Source: JANQIV01 sp050117315 (GTDB lineage Bacteria > Bacteroidota > Ignavibacteria > Ignavibacteriales > Melioribacteraceae). Taken from it: a stretch of 64,000 bases of DNA. Where the stretch lies: positions 1 to 64,000 of the forward strand of contig JASFMY010000016.1 of the NCBI GenBank assembly GCA_050117315.1, given 5' to 3'. Position numbers and translations under genes: made by a program. A model generated the notes under the pieces. That model was not told the DNA's origin. It saw only the letters and a list, made by a program, of their open reading frames with translations, and searched no databases. Shown piece after piece: positions 35,912 through 44,533 of this stretch; position 1 is the stretch's first letter; every line of letters starts with the position of its first letter.

Positions 35912-38740
35912 ATGGAACAACAAGAAAAAATTATAATAAAAGGTGCAAGGGAACACAATCTCAAGAATATTGACCTGGAAATCCCGCGTGATTCATTAAC
36001 CGTTATAACGGGACTATCGGGTTCCGGCAAATCTTCACTTGCTTTTGATACGATATACGCGGAAGGTCAGCGCCGTTATATAGAGTCATTATCCGCTTAT
36101 GCCCGCCAGTTTTTAAACTTACTTGAAAAACCGGATGTTGACTTAATTGAAGGACTGAGCCCGGCGATATCAATTGAACAAAAATCTACAACCGGGAATC
36201 CGCGTTCTACGGTCGGTACAGTAACTGAAATTTATGATTACCTGCGTTTGCTGTTTGCAAGGGTGGGACATGCACACTGCATAAATTGCGGCTCGGAACT
36301 TCAAAAACAGTCATCCGAACAAATAATTGATAATATTATTTCCGGTTATCCCGAACAAAAAATAATTCTTTTAGCGCCTGTTATAAGGGGAAGAAAAGGC
36401 CATTACCGTGAACTTTTTGAAGAAATAATTAGAGACGGTTTTTTAAGAGTACGGGTCGACGGTGAAATAAAAGAAATTGAAGAAGGCTTTAAAGTCGATA
36501 GGTATAAAATCCACAATATTGAAATAGTAATTGATAGACTGAAGGTTACGGAAAAAGGAAGGCATAGAATTAGTGAATCCGTTGAAGTAGCATTGAATTA
36601 TGGAAACGGAAACTTGATAGTAAATGACGGCAAAACAGATAAAGTTTTTAGCAGAGACCTTGCCTGCCTGGAATGCGGAATAAGCTACCAGGAATTGGCG
36701 CCGAATTCCTTTTCATTTAACTCCCCGTTTGGTTCATGCCCGGATTGCGACGGGCTCGGCGAAAAGAAAGAATTCGATATTGAACTAATAATTCCCGACT
36801 GGAATAAGTCCATTAATGAAGAAGGAATTGCTGCGATAGGCAAGCCGAGAAAAATCTGGTTTTTTAACCAGCTCGATGCCGTAGCGCAAAAATTCGGGTT
36901 TACTTATGACACTCCGCTTAATAAACTTTCCAAATCCCAACTTGATATTCTTCTATACGGCAGCAAGGAGAAAATTCCGTTCGAGTATAAATTTGGAAAC
37001 GGAAAGACAGTTAAGTATATGCATAAGTTTAGCGGTGTTGTGAATTATGTAAAACACTATTACGATAATACCTCATCCAACAAAATAAGAGATTGGGCCG
37101 AATCATATATGAACACCCAAACATGTTCAACATGTAAGGGCGGAAGGTTAAAAAAAGAATCGCTTGCGGTAAAATTTAACGGTAAAAATATAAGCGAAAT
37201 AACTTCTCTTTCAATTGAAAAAGCAAAACTGTTTTTTGAAGATGTTAACTTAACCGAGAGGGAAGAAGTAATTTCAAGACAAATCTTAAAGGAAATAAAA
37301 TCGCGGTTGAGCTTTTTATTGAATGTAGGGTTGGACTACCTAACGTTAAACAGGTCGGCAAGAACACTCTCCGGCGGAGAGTCGCAACGAATAAGATTAG
37401 CAACACAGATCGGCGCTCAATTAGCCGGAGTGCTTTATGTGCTTGACGAACCGAGTATAGGGCTTCACCAGAGCGATAATATCAAATTAATAAACTCACT
37501 TAAAAATTTAAGAGACCTCGGAAATACGGTCATCGTTGTTGAACACGACAGGGAGACAATTGAAAGTTCGGATTATATTGTTGATTTAGGCCCCCTTGCA
37601 GGCGTTCACGGAGGCGAACTTTGCATTGCAGAGGAAACAAAGAAAATTTTTAATTCAAACAACGGGTTTCATTCGCTTACTCTTGATTACATAAACGATA
37701 TAAAAAGTATTGAAATTCCTAAAGAAAGACTGCAAAGTAACGGTAATTTCATTGAGTTAAAAGGAGCATCGGGAAATAACTTAAAACATGTGAACCTGAA
37801 AATTCCGCTTGGTACTTTCACATGCATAACAGGCGTTTCAGGTTCGGGTAAATCTTCATTAGTTAATGAAACACTTGTAAAAATATTAATGAAAAATATT
37901 TACCAATCAAAAGTAGTTCCTTTACCGTATAAAGAGATTAAAGGTTTGGAAAATGTTGATAAAATAATTGAGATCGATCAATCTCCTATTGGGAGAACAC
38001 CTCGCTCAAACCCCGCGACTTATACCGGTTTGTTTACTTTTATCCGTGATTTATATGCACAATTACCCGAGTCTAAAATTAGAGGCTATGCTCCCGGGCG
38101 GTTCAGTTTTAACGTAAAGGGAGGAAGGTGTGAAGACTGCCAGGGTGACGGACTTAAAAAAATTGAAATGAATTTCTTGCCTGATGTTTATGTTGTTTGC
38201 GAAACATGTAACGGAAAAAGATACAACAGGGAAACTCTTGAGGTTTTATATAACACAAAATCCATTTCGGATGTGTTAAATATGACTGTAGAAGATGCTT
38301 ACGAATTTTTTTCGGATTTCCCGAGAATAAAAAGAAAAATAAAAGCGTTGTATGATGTGGGATTGGGCTATATTACACTTGGCCAGCAGGCAACTACCCT
38401 ATCGGGCGGAGAAGCTCAAAGAGTAAAATTGGCAACTGAGTTGAGTAAAGTAAGCACCGGTAAAACTTTGTACATTTTGGACGAGCCGACTACGGGCCTG
38501 CATTTTGAAGATGTAAGAATTCTGTTGAATGTTTTAACCAAGCTCGTAAAGAGAGGAAATACAGTTGTTGTAGTTGAACATAATTTAGATGTTATAAAAG
38601 TAGCCGATCATATTATTGACCTCGGACCCGGAGGCGGTGAACACGGCGGTAAAATAATAGTTGAAGGAACACCGGAAGAAGTAGCGAAAAATAAAGAAAG
38701 CTTAACCGGGCAATTTTTAAAGAAAGAGCTGGCAAGATAA
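35912..38740 (+). CDS. uvrA: excinuclease ABC subunit A
   Basis: A 942-residue DNA-damage recognition ATPase of nucleotide excision repair, of normal length. It has two ABC modules: Walker A GLSGSGKSSL near the start and GVSGSGKSSL near residue 646; signature LSGGESQRIRLA and LSGGEAQRVKLA; Walker B VLDEPSIGLH and ILDEPTTGLH. Zinc-binding Cys pairs are present in CINCG, CLECG, CPDCDG, CSTCKGG, CEDCQGDG and CETCNG. It is transcribed alone, with uvrB and uvrC not nearby. Confidence 0.98.
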   Translation: MEQQEKIIIKGAREHNLKNIDLEIPRDSLTVITGLSGSGKSSLAFDTIYAEGQRRYIESLSAYARQFLNLLEKPDVDLIEGLSPAISIEQKSTTGNPRSTVGTVTEIYDYLRLLFARVGHAHCINCGSELQKQSSEQIIDNIISGYPEQKIILLAPVIRGRKGHYRELFEEIIRDGFLRVRVDGEIKEIEEGFKVDRYKIHNIEIVIDRLKVTEKGRHRISESVEVALNYGNGNLIVNDGKTDKVFSRDLACLECGISYQELAPNSFSFNSPFGSCPDCDGLGEKKEFDIELIIPDWNKSINEEGIAAIGKPRKIWFFNQLDAVAQKFGFTYDTPLNKLSKSQLDILLYGSKEKIPFEYKFGNGKTVKYMHKFSGVVNYVKHYYDNTSSNKIRDWAESYMNTQTCSTCKGGRLKKESLAVKFNGKNISEITSLSIEKAKLFFEDVNLTEREEVISRQILKEIKSRLSFLLNVGLDYLTLNRSARTLSGGESQRIRLATQIGAQLAGVLYVLDEPSIGLHQSDNIKLINSLKNLRDLGNTVIVVEHDRETIESSDYIVDLGPLAGVHGGELCIAEETKKIFNSNNGFHSLTLDYINDIKSIEIPKERLQSNGNFIELKGASGNNLKHVNLKIPLGTFTCITGVSGSGKSSLVNETLVKILMKNIYQSKVVPLPYKEIKGLENVDKIIEIDQSPIGRTPRSNPATYTGLFTFIRDLYAQLPESKIRGYAPGRFSFNVKGGRCEDCQGDGLKKIEMNFLPDVYVVCETCNGKRYNRETLEVLYNTKSISDVLNMTVEDAYEFFSDFPRIKRKIKALYDVGLGYITLGQQATTLSGGEAQRVKLATELSKVSTGKTLYILDEPTTGLHFEDVRILLNVLTKLVKRGNTVVVVEHNLDVIKVADHIIDLGPGGGEHGGKIIVEGTPEEVAKNKESLTGQFLKKELAR

Positions 38741-38793
38741 AAATTTCTCATTAAAAAATAGAGTTTCTGCAAAATATAATATCTAAACATTTT

Positions 38794-38899
38794 GTCGTTT
38801 CGACCGGGGGGAGAAATCTTTAAAATTATCCTCTAATTGAAAGATTTCCCGCCAAAAAGACGGCGGACAGGCTCACCCAAAAAACGGGTTCGAAATGAC
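38794..38899. repeat. dispersed palindromic element, copy 1
   Basis: Begins GTCGTTTCGA and ends TCGAAATGAC, an almost perfect terminal inverted repeat. Inside it has GAGAAATCT and AGATTTCCCGCC, an internal inverted pair, and a GACGGCGGACAGGCTCACCC-like segment. The same plan recurs at 59761-59876. It lies in the gap between uvrA and the AhpD-like gene. Such elements are non-coding and probably spread as small palindromic repeats. Confidence 0.7.
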
Positions 38900-38976
38900 T
38901 GACTTTTATTTTACAGAAACTCTAATACGAATAGTAATTTTGAGAATCTTGTAATTTGTAATTCACCGGAGATACA

Positions 38977-39333
38977 ATGAAAACGCTAAAAGAATTTAAA
39001 GTCTACAGAACAGAGATGAATAATAAAATAATAAACTCAGGTTTCAGTGATTTTAAGAAATTTTTTGCATTGGATAATAAAGCCTATCATCCGGGTGCTC
39101 TTGATGCAAAAACAAAAGAACTAATGGGGCTTGTCGCCTCGATGGTTTTAAGATGCAACGACTGCATACTTTACCATATTGATAGGTCTATAGAAGAAGG
39201 AGCAAGTAGGCAGGAACTTTATGAATCATTTAATATCGCTCTAATGGTGGGGGGCTCCATTGTAATTCCTCATTTAAGATTTGCAATGGAGAAAGTTGAT
39301 GAAATTATAGGAGAAGATAATGACAAAAAGTAA
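38977..39333 (+). CDS. carboxymuconolactone decarboxylase/AhpD-like protein
   Basis: A 118-residue all-helical protein. The AhpD-type active-site pattern is Cys60-x2-Cys63-x3-His67 (RCNDCILYHI), which in AhpD relays electrons to a peroxidase; true carboxymuconolactone decarboxylases lack the CxxC. A thiol-redox role is therefore more likely. It overlaps rdgB by 14 bases, so they share an mRNA. The electron partner is not identifiable here. Confidence 0.8.
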   Translation: MKTLKEFKVYRTEMNNKIINSGFSDFKKFFALDNKAYHPGALDAKTKELMGLVASMVLRCNDCILYHIDRSIEEGASRQELYESFNIALMVGGSIVIPHLRFAMEKVDEIIGEDNDKK

Positions 39334-39913
39334 AATTGTTTTTGCAACAGGTAACCATGATAAATTTAAAGAAGTATCAAAAATATTCTCAGACACAAAC
39401 TACGAATTATTGAAAGTTACTGATCTTGGTAAAATGCCGGAGGTTATTGAGAACGGAAGTACGTATGAAGAAAATGCTTTTATAAAAGCAGATGCAATTT
39501 ATAATAAATTTGGATTCCCGGTAATTGCCGACGACTCAGGGATAGAGGTTGAACAGCTAGACGGCAGGCCCGGAATTTATGCAGCAAGATACGCCGGTGA
39601 AGATTGCACCTACTCGGATAATAATAAAAAACTTATTAATGAATTAAAGAATTTTGAAGAACCGCACAAAGCTAAGTTTGTATGCTGTGCACTTTTTTAC
39701 GATGGCGACAATAAAATATCCGCTATCGGCGAATTACACGGCAAAATTATAAGTGAACCGAAAGGTGATAAAGGTTTTGGTTACGATCCTGTTTTTGTTC
39801 CCGACGGTTATAATATTACTTGTGCTGAAATGAAGTTAGAAGAAAAAAATAAAATCAGCCACAGGGGGAAAGCTTTCCATAGGCTCAAAGAAATGCTGCA
39901 CACAAAATGTTGA
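39320..39913 (+). CDS. rdgB: dITP/XTP pyrophosphatase (non-canonical purine NTPase)
   Basis: A 197-residue Ham1/RdgB enzyme that hydrolyses dITP, ITP and XTP to monophosphates and keeps damaged purines out of DNA. Seen: the N-terminal ATGNHDKFKEV nucleotide loop, ADDSGIEVEQLDGRPGIYAARYAG (catalytic Asp), GFGYDPVFVP and the C-terminal K-ISHRGKA motif. Length is normal. It shares 14 bases with the AhpD-like gene ahead. A satellite array begins shortly after its stop. Confidence 0.95.
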   Translation: MTKSKIVFATGNHDKFKEVSKIFSDTNYELLKVTDLGKMPEVIENGSTYEENAFIKADAIYNKFGFPVIADDSGIEVEQLDGRPGIYAARYAGEDCTYSDNNKKLINELKNFEEPHKAKFVCCALFYDGDNKISAIGELHGKIISEPKGDKGFGYDPVFVPDGYNITCAEMKLEEKNKISHRGKAFHRLKEMLHTKC

Positions 39914-39960
39914 TTTTGCAGATTGATGAGTTACATCATAACTAATGGATGAATTATGAC

Positions 39961-40245
39961 AGCTTGGCGATGAAATATCGTTGCTTGATGCCGAAATACG
40001 ATTACTTAGCGATGAAATATCGTTGCTTGATGCCGAAATACGATTGCTTGGCGATGAAATATCGTTGCTTAGTGCCGAAATATGATTGCTTAGCGATGAA
40101 AGGTCGTTGCTTGATGCTGAAATACGATTGCTTGGCGATGAAATATCGTTGCTTAGTGCCGAAATATGATTGCTTAGCGATGAAAGGTCGTTGCTTGATG
40201 CCGAAATACGATTGCTTAGCGATGAATCGTTGCTTAATGCTGAAA
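39961..40245. repeat. satellite-like tandem array, 21-bp half-units in 42-bp and 84-bp units
   Basis: About 13.5 half-units alternate between GCGATGAAATATCGTTGCTT-like and GATGCCGAAATACGATTGCTT-like 21-mers. Variants AAAGGTCG and AGTGCCG recur in the same order, making an 84-base unit present twice. Frames on both strands stay open because 21 is a multiple of three; a 103-codon frame at 39949-40260 (repeating MKYRCL-MPKYDCLA) has no signal, no ribosome-binding site and no family and is not called as a gene. The array fills the space between rdgB and the convergent menG/ubiE. Confidence 0.9.
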
Positions 40246-40261
40246 CATACCTTTAAATAAT

Positions 40262-40942
40262 TTATTTGACTGCAATAACTACCTGAACTAATCCAAAGGT
40301 AAGGTAGTAATGCTCTACTTTTTTGAACCCCGATTTATTTAATAATTCAACCAGATCGATTTTTTTATCAAACTCTCCAACGGATTCGGGAAGGTAGGTA
40401 TACGCTTCTTTATCTTTGGAAATTAGTTTTCCTATAAAAGGTAATATTTTGTTGAAGTATAATAAGTAGATATTTTTAATGATTTTGTTTCGGGGAAGAC
40501 TGAATTCAAGTATAGTTGCTTTCCCGTTTTCTGTTAAGACTCTATAAAAGGAATTAAATCCTTCCTGTATATCATAAAAATTGCGAACCCCAAACGCTAC
40601 TGTAATATTGGTAAAACTCTTGTCTTTAATTGGCAGCCTTTCGGCAATACACTGAAGAATGTTTCCTTTACTCCAATCCTTTTTGTAATTAAAGAGGCTG
40701 AGCATATTAAATGATAAATCAGCACCAACTATAAAATCCGCGCCATGTTTTTTTGCTTCAATTGAAAAGTCACCGGTGCCGCATGCAATATCCAGCAAGC
40801 GGCTGTCTTGATTGATTTTTGTTAGTTTCAATGCTTTCCGGCGCCAGTAATAATCAACACCCAGGCTTAAAAAATGATTTAAGAAATCGTACTTAGAACT
40901 AATAGCATCAAATATTCTTTTAACTCTTTTTTTCTTATCCAT
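40262..40942 (-). CDS. menG: demethylmenaquinone/ubiquinone methyltransferase
   Basis: A 226-residue SAM-dependent methyltransferase (UbiE/MenG) that makes the final methylation of menaquinone. Seen: the N-terminal IFDAISSKYDFLNHFLSLG, motif I LDIACGTGDFSIEA, AERLPIKDKSF and VAFGVRNFYDI, and LEFSLPRNK, all diagnostic. Start taken at ATG 40942; a TTG at 40948 would add two residues. Its stop lies next to the satellite array. A menaquinone-based respiratory chain is expected in this group. Confidence 0.9.
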   Translation of the reverse strand: MDKKKRVKRIFDAISSKYDFLNHFLSLGVDYYWRRKALKLTKINQDSRLLDIACGTGDFSIEAKKHGADFIVGADLSFNMLSLFNYKKDWSKGNILQCIAERLPIKDKSFTNITVAFGVRNFYDIQEGFNSFYRVLTENGKATILEFSLPRNKIIKNIYLLYFNKILPFIGKLISKDKEAYTYLPESVGEFDKKIDLVELLNKSGFKKVEHYYLTFGLVQVVIAVK

Positions 40943-40997
40943 ATTCAATTATATTTATCAGTATAACTTATAGCTGGTGAATTTAACAGGAATTAAA

Positions 40998-41318
40998 ATG
41001 AATAAATATATAAAAGCAATCCGTGAAAACATTTGTTCCATCTGTATTGATTCGGATGAAAATGGGATATGTACATTATCAAATAATGAAATTTGTGCAG
41101 TAGAACATCATTTCCCGAAGATAATCGAAGTAATAAATGATAATGATACTGAAAATATTGATGAACTAGTAACGGTTTTACGGGAAGAAGTTTGCTCAGA
41201 GTGCAATTCTCAAAATGAAGAGGGCACTTGTAATTTACGCGATGATGCGAATTGTTCATTGGACAGGTACTTCCCGGTAATTGCAGAAACAATTCGAAAA
41301 GTGGAAGCTGAAAATTAA
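40998..41318 (+). CDS. small protein with two identical-spacing four-cysteine modules
   Basis: A 106-residue soluble protein with no signal peptide. Cysteines 13, 16, 25, 33 and 66, 69, 78, 86 form two modules of exactly C-x2-C-x8-C-x7-C, 53 residues apart, each followed by a similar HFP/YFP segment and preceded by an I-R/L-R-E helix. This points to an internal duplication with each module holding a metal, either zinc or an iron-sulfur cluster. Uncharacterised proteins of similar build occur in anaerobes. ATG at 40998 has CAGGA upstream. It overlaps the convergent PAP2 gene by four bases. Function unknown. Confidence 0.65.
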   Translation: MNKYIKAIRENICSICIDSDENGICTLSNNEICAVEHHFPKIIEVINDNDTENIDELVTVLREEVCSECNSQNEEGTCNLRDDANCSLDRYFPVIAETIRKVEAEN

Positions 41319-42262
41319 TTTTTCCCGGTAACAATTTTTTTCTCATCAAATTTATTCCACCAATTAAAAAGCGGCTTACCTGTAACAATTGTTATTATCA
41401 TAAAAACAACTCCGCCGATTAAATCAACCACATAATGATATCTTAAGTAAACCGTTGCAAAGATAAGTAAAGTTCCAACGGGTATTACTAAATATTTAGT
41501 CTTACTTTTAAATATTAAGGATAAATAAATAACCAGCAATGTAACTTGTGTGTGCCCGCTCGGGAAAGCATCCCTCTGTACAATACTTGCGGCATTCGGC
41601 TGGTGTATTGAAACCGACTCACCCGCATTGATGATATCTCTTAAAAAATTTGTCAGGAAAATACCGGGAAGTTCATCATTTATTAGGTAGAAATCGTGCA
41701 GTGTAAACCGGGGACCTATGGCCGGGAAAATAAAGTAACCTATGTATGATAAAAAAAATCCGTAAACAATTATAAAGGCACAATATTCATATTCCCTGCA
41801 CTTATTTGTCGTAATTAAATTTATCCCCAATATTATTGGCAGAAAGAAAAAAGTAGAATAAGCAATCTGTAGTATTTCCGTTAAAAGGGGGAACGAAATA
41901 CCTGTTAACTCATCGGTTGGATCGCAATTAAATATTATTCTATCAATATTTATCAGTATGTCGTCAATTAATGAACCGCGCAAAGAAATTATTACATGAT
42001 ACAGTTCTTTGAAAGTTATGAATATAAGCGGTACTAAATACCAGTAATGTAATTGTCGCCAAAAAATATTGTTGTTTGAGTTAGCTTTGTGGGCAATCAA
42101 CAAAACAGAGAAGATAATAAGTACATTCCCGATAAGATGAACATGGCTATTGTCAATCTTTTCAACAAAAATTAGATTTATAATAGTCAGTAAAACGAAG
42201 AACACGATTACTATAAAATCGACAGGCTTAAGAATCCGGAGAGAATATTTTAATCTTTCCAT
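41315..42262 (-). CDS. PAP2-superfamily membrane phosphatase/phosphotransferase
   Basis: A 315-residue polytopic membrane protein (about six to eight segments). The PAP2 active site is visible in FPSGHTQ and YLRYHYVVDLIGG (R-x-H-x3-D). The first PAP2 motif is divergent, as in Aur1/inositol-phosphotransferase-like members, which also carry long loops between helices. It may act on lipid phosphates such as phosphatidic acid or undecaprenyl pyrophosphate. ATG at 42262 shares a base with the mgtE stop (TAATG), so it is coupled to mgtE. Confidence 0.8.
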   Translation of the reverse strand: MERLKYSLRILKPVDFIVIVFFVLLTIINLIFVEKIDNSHVHLIGNVLIIFSVLLIAHKANSNNNIFWRQLHYWYLVPLIFITFKELYHVIISLRGSLIDDILINIDRIIFNCDPTDELTGISFPLLTEILQIAYSTFFFLPIILGINLITTNKCREYEYCAFIIVYGFFLSYIGYFIFPAIGPRFTLHDFYLINDELPGIFLTNFLRDIINAGESVSIHQPNAASIVQRDAFPSGHTQVTLLVIYLSLIFKSKTKYLVIPVGTLLIFATVYLRYHYVVDLIGGVVFMIITIVTGKPLFNWWNKFDEKKIVTGKN

Positions 42263-43659
42263 TAGCTGAAGAAGAATGCTATAATAAACCATATGTAAAT
42301 TATTAAACCGAGGATATCGTTTGTAGCGGTTACAAATGGCCCGGTAGCAAGCGCCGGGTCAAATCCCATTTTTTTTAAAATTACCGGTATAGTGGCTCCT
42401 ACCATAGTTGCAAAAATAATTATCGTCAATAGAGCAACCGACAAAACAAGAGCAAAGTACACGGAATAATCCTGGCTGTCTGAAAAAAAGAGCGTAGTTG
42501 CCAAAAGCAAAATAAGACTACAGGCAATACCGTTAAGCATGGCAACCATGAATTCTTTTGATAATTTTTTAAGGCTTTCGTTAATCCAGATATCGCCGGA
42601 CGACAGACCTCTTACCATTACTATCGCTGCCTGTGTTCCCGTGCTGCCGCCCATTGCCATTACTATCGGGATAAAAAAAGTAGCCACAACCATTCTAGTA
42701 ATTATGTGCTCATATTTTGATAATACAACGGCTGCAATAATTTCCATGGCTAAGGCCAGAAGCAGCCAGGGTAGTCTAATTCTTGTAATTCTAAAGATTG
42801 TATCGCTTGCTTCCTGTTCTTCGGATAACCCGGCGATTTTTTGAATATCTTCCGAAGCTTCTTCTTGGATTACGTCAACAATATCGTCAACGGTAATTCT
42901 TCCAAGCATTACTTTGTTCTCGTTAACAACAGGTATTGAAACAAGGTTATACTTTTCAATTATATTTGCAACTTCTTCCTGGTCAATTTCCGGTGTTACA
43001 TAAATCAAATCTTCTTCCATGACTTCGGAAATCGGCTTGTTTGAAGCATTGATTAATAGAGATTTTAACGAAACAACACCAACCAACTTTTCATTTTTGG
43101 TTAAAACATATATGTAATAAATGTGTTCAAATTCTTCCGCATTTTTTCTAACTTCTTCGGTTGCATCACCGACTGTAGCAGTGTCTTGCACAAAAACAAA
43201 ATCGCTGTTCATTATACCGCCTGCAGTATCTTCTCTATACTGCATCAGCAGTTTAACATCCTCGGACTGTTCGGAACCTATATTTTCAAGAACGTGTTCT
43301 GCAACCGGTTCTGGCAGTTCATTGACAATATCGGCGGCATCGTCATCTTCAAGTTCTTCAAATATCTCAGTAATCTTTTCAGGTTCAATTTGCTTTAGAA
43401 GTTTTTCTCTAAGGTTTTCATCAAGTTCGGGGAGTACTTCGCCGCCCACTTCGGTATCCAATAATTGGAACGAGTACTTGGCATTATCTACATTTAAGTG
43501 ATTGATTATTTCAGCAATATCTGCAGAGTGAAGGTCTGCAAAAATATTCCGCAATCCCTGGTCTCTTTGCTCCTGGATAAGAAAATTTATGCTGTCCAGC
43601 AGTTCGCTGTCGACCTGGATTACATCTCTTACCGGGTTATTTTGTTTTGATTTGGGCAT
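42262..43659 (-). CDS. mgtE: magnesium transporter MgtE
   Basis: A 465-residue Mg2+ channel. The N-terminal soluble MgtE_N superhelix (about 20-130) is followed by two CBS domains (about 135-260), both sensing cytoplasmic Mg2+. The five-helix membrane domain follows with the conserved GGSTGTQAAIVMVRGLSSGD and P-x-G-x-D segments and DPALATGPFVTATNDI. Length is normal. The gene overlaps rsmA upstream by 23 bases and the PAP2 gene downstream by one, forming an rsmA-mgtE-PAP2 operon. Confidence 0.95.
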   Translation of the reverse strand: MPKSKQNNPVRDVIQVDSELLDSINFLIQEQRDQGLRNIFADLHSADIAEIINHLNVDNAKYSFQLLDTEVGGEVLPELDENLREKLLKQIEPEKITEIFEELEDDDAADIVNELPEPVAEHVLENIGSEQSEDVKLLMQYREDTAGGIMNSDFVFVQDTATVGDATEEVRKNAEEFEHIYYIYVLTKNEKLVGVVSLKSLLINASNKPISEVMEEDLIYVTPEIDQEEVANIIEKYNLVSIPVVNENKVMLGRITVDDIVDVIQEEASEDIQKIAGLSEEQEASDTIFRITRIRLPWLLLALAMEIIAAVVLSKYEHIITRMVVATFFIPIVMAMGGSTGTQAAIVMVRGLSSGDIWINESLKKLSKEFMVAMLNGIACSLILLLATTLFFSDSQDYSVYFALVLSVALLTIIIFATMVGATIPVILKKMGFDPALATGPFVTATNDILGLIIYIWFIIAFFFS

Positions 43660-44431
43660 CCTGATTTTGTACTAATCTTGTAATGTCTATAAAGTTTTTT
43701 ATGCTTAGTTTTTCAGCACGTAAATGCAACATATCGGTTATACTCGAAAAATCATAATTACTAAATATACTATTACTTAATGAATTTTTTAATGTTTTTC
43801 TTCTATTACCGAAACACGCTTTTACAATTTTTACAAAAGTCTTCTTATTTATATTATTATCCAGATTATCATTAAACCTCAAATTTACTAATGCGGAGTA
43901 TACTTTCGGTTTGGGATAGAAAACGTTTGGAGAAATCTTGAAACAAAATTTGATAACTGCAAAGTAGTTTAATATTACACTCAATATTCCGTAATCTTTT
44001 GAGCCCGGTTCGGCAATCATTCTTTTTGCAACTTCGTATTGAACCATAATAGTTGCATCACTGATAAAGTTTATATTTTCTATTAATTTAAACAAAATAG
44101 GGGAAGTAATATAATAAGGCAGGTTACCTGCGATTCTTATTTTTTTATTTTTATAAAATTGTACAAGATCCAAATCCAAAAAATCTTCATTTATTATCTC
44201 AAGATTATCAAATTTGTTTTTTAATAACTCTATTTTACGGTTATCAATTTCTACAACCGTTAGTTTTGAAACTGCCTCCGAAAGATATTTTGTAAGCGCT
44301 CCTTCACCCGGGCCAACTTCAATTATGTTATCATGAAGTGACGGATTAATTTCCTTAACAATTTTCTCAATAATATTTTTGTCAATTAAATAATTTTGTC
44401 CGAATCTTTTTAACGGTCTGTCGTTTACCAT
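43637..44431 (-). CDS. rsmA: 16S rRNA dimethyladenosine transferase
   Basis: A 264-residue KsgA/RsmA enzyme that dimethylates A1518 and A1519 near the 3' end of 16S rRNA, a ribosome checkpoint. Seen: RFGQNYLID start, motif I EVGPGEGALTKYL, VEIDNRK, and motif IV AGNLPYYITSPI (N-L-P-Y) typical of N6-adenine methylation; then MVQYEVAKRM and VFYPKPKV. It opens the mgtE operon and is divergent from the ROK gene across about 100 bases. Confidence 0.95.
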   Translation of the reverse strand: MVNDRPLKRFGQNYLIDKNIIEKIVKEINPSLHDNIIEVGPGEGALTKYLSEAVSKLTVVEIDNRKIELLKNKFDNLEIINEDFLDLDLVQFYKNKKIRIAGNLPYYITSPILFKLIENINFISDATIMVQYEVAKRMIAEPGSKDYGILSVILNYFAVIKFCFKISPNVFYPKPKVYSALVNLRFNDNLDNNINKKTFVKIVKACFGNRRKTLKNSLSNSIFSNYDFSSITDMLHLRAEKLSIKNFIDITRLVQNQDAQIKTK

Positions 44432-44533
44432 AAATCATTGTATTTTTTATTTAAGTTGTAAAAAAGAAATTAATTAAAAAAACATTTTTATTTATATTGT
44501 TACGGACGATAAGAATAGAATACGAGGACGAGA

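Noticed and set aside
39949..40260. 103-codon open frame through the tandem array
   Set aside because: All frames on both strands are open because the unit is 21 bases; there is no ribosome-binding site, signal peptide or known family. Treated as a satellite.
43121..43501. 126-codon Ser-rich frame opposite mgtE
   Set aside because: A shadow of the acidic MgtE N-terminal coding sequence; no start context.
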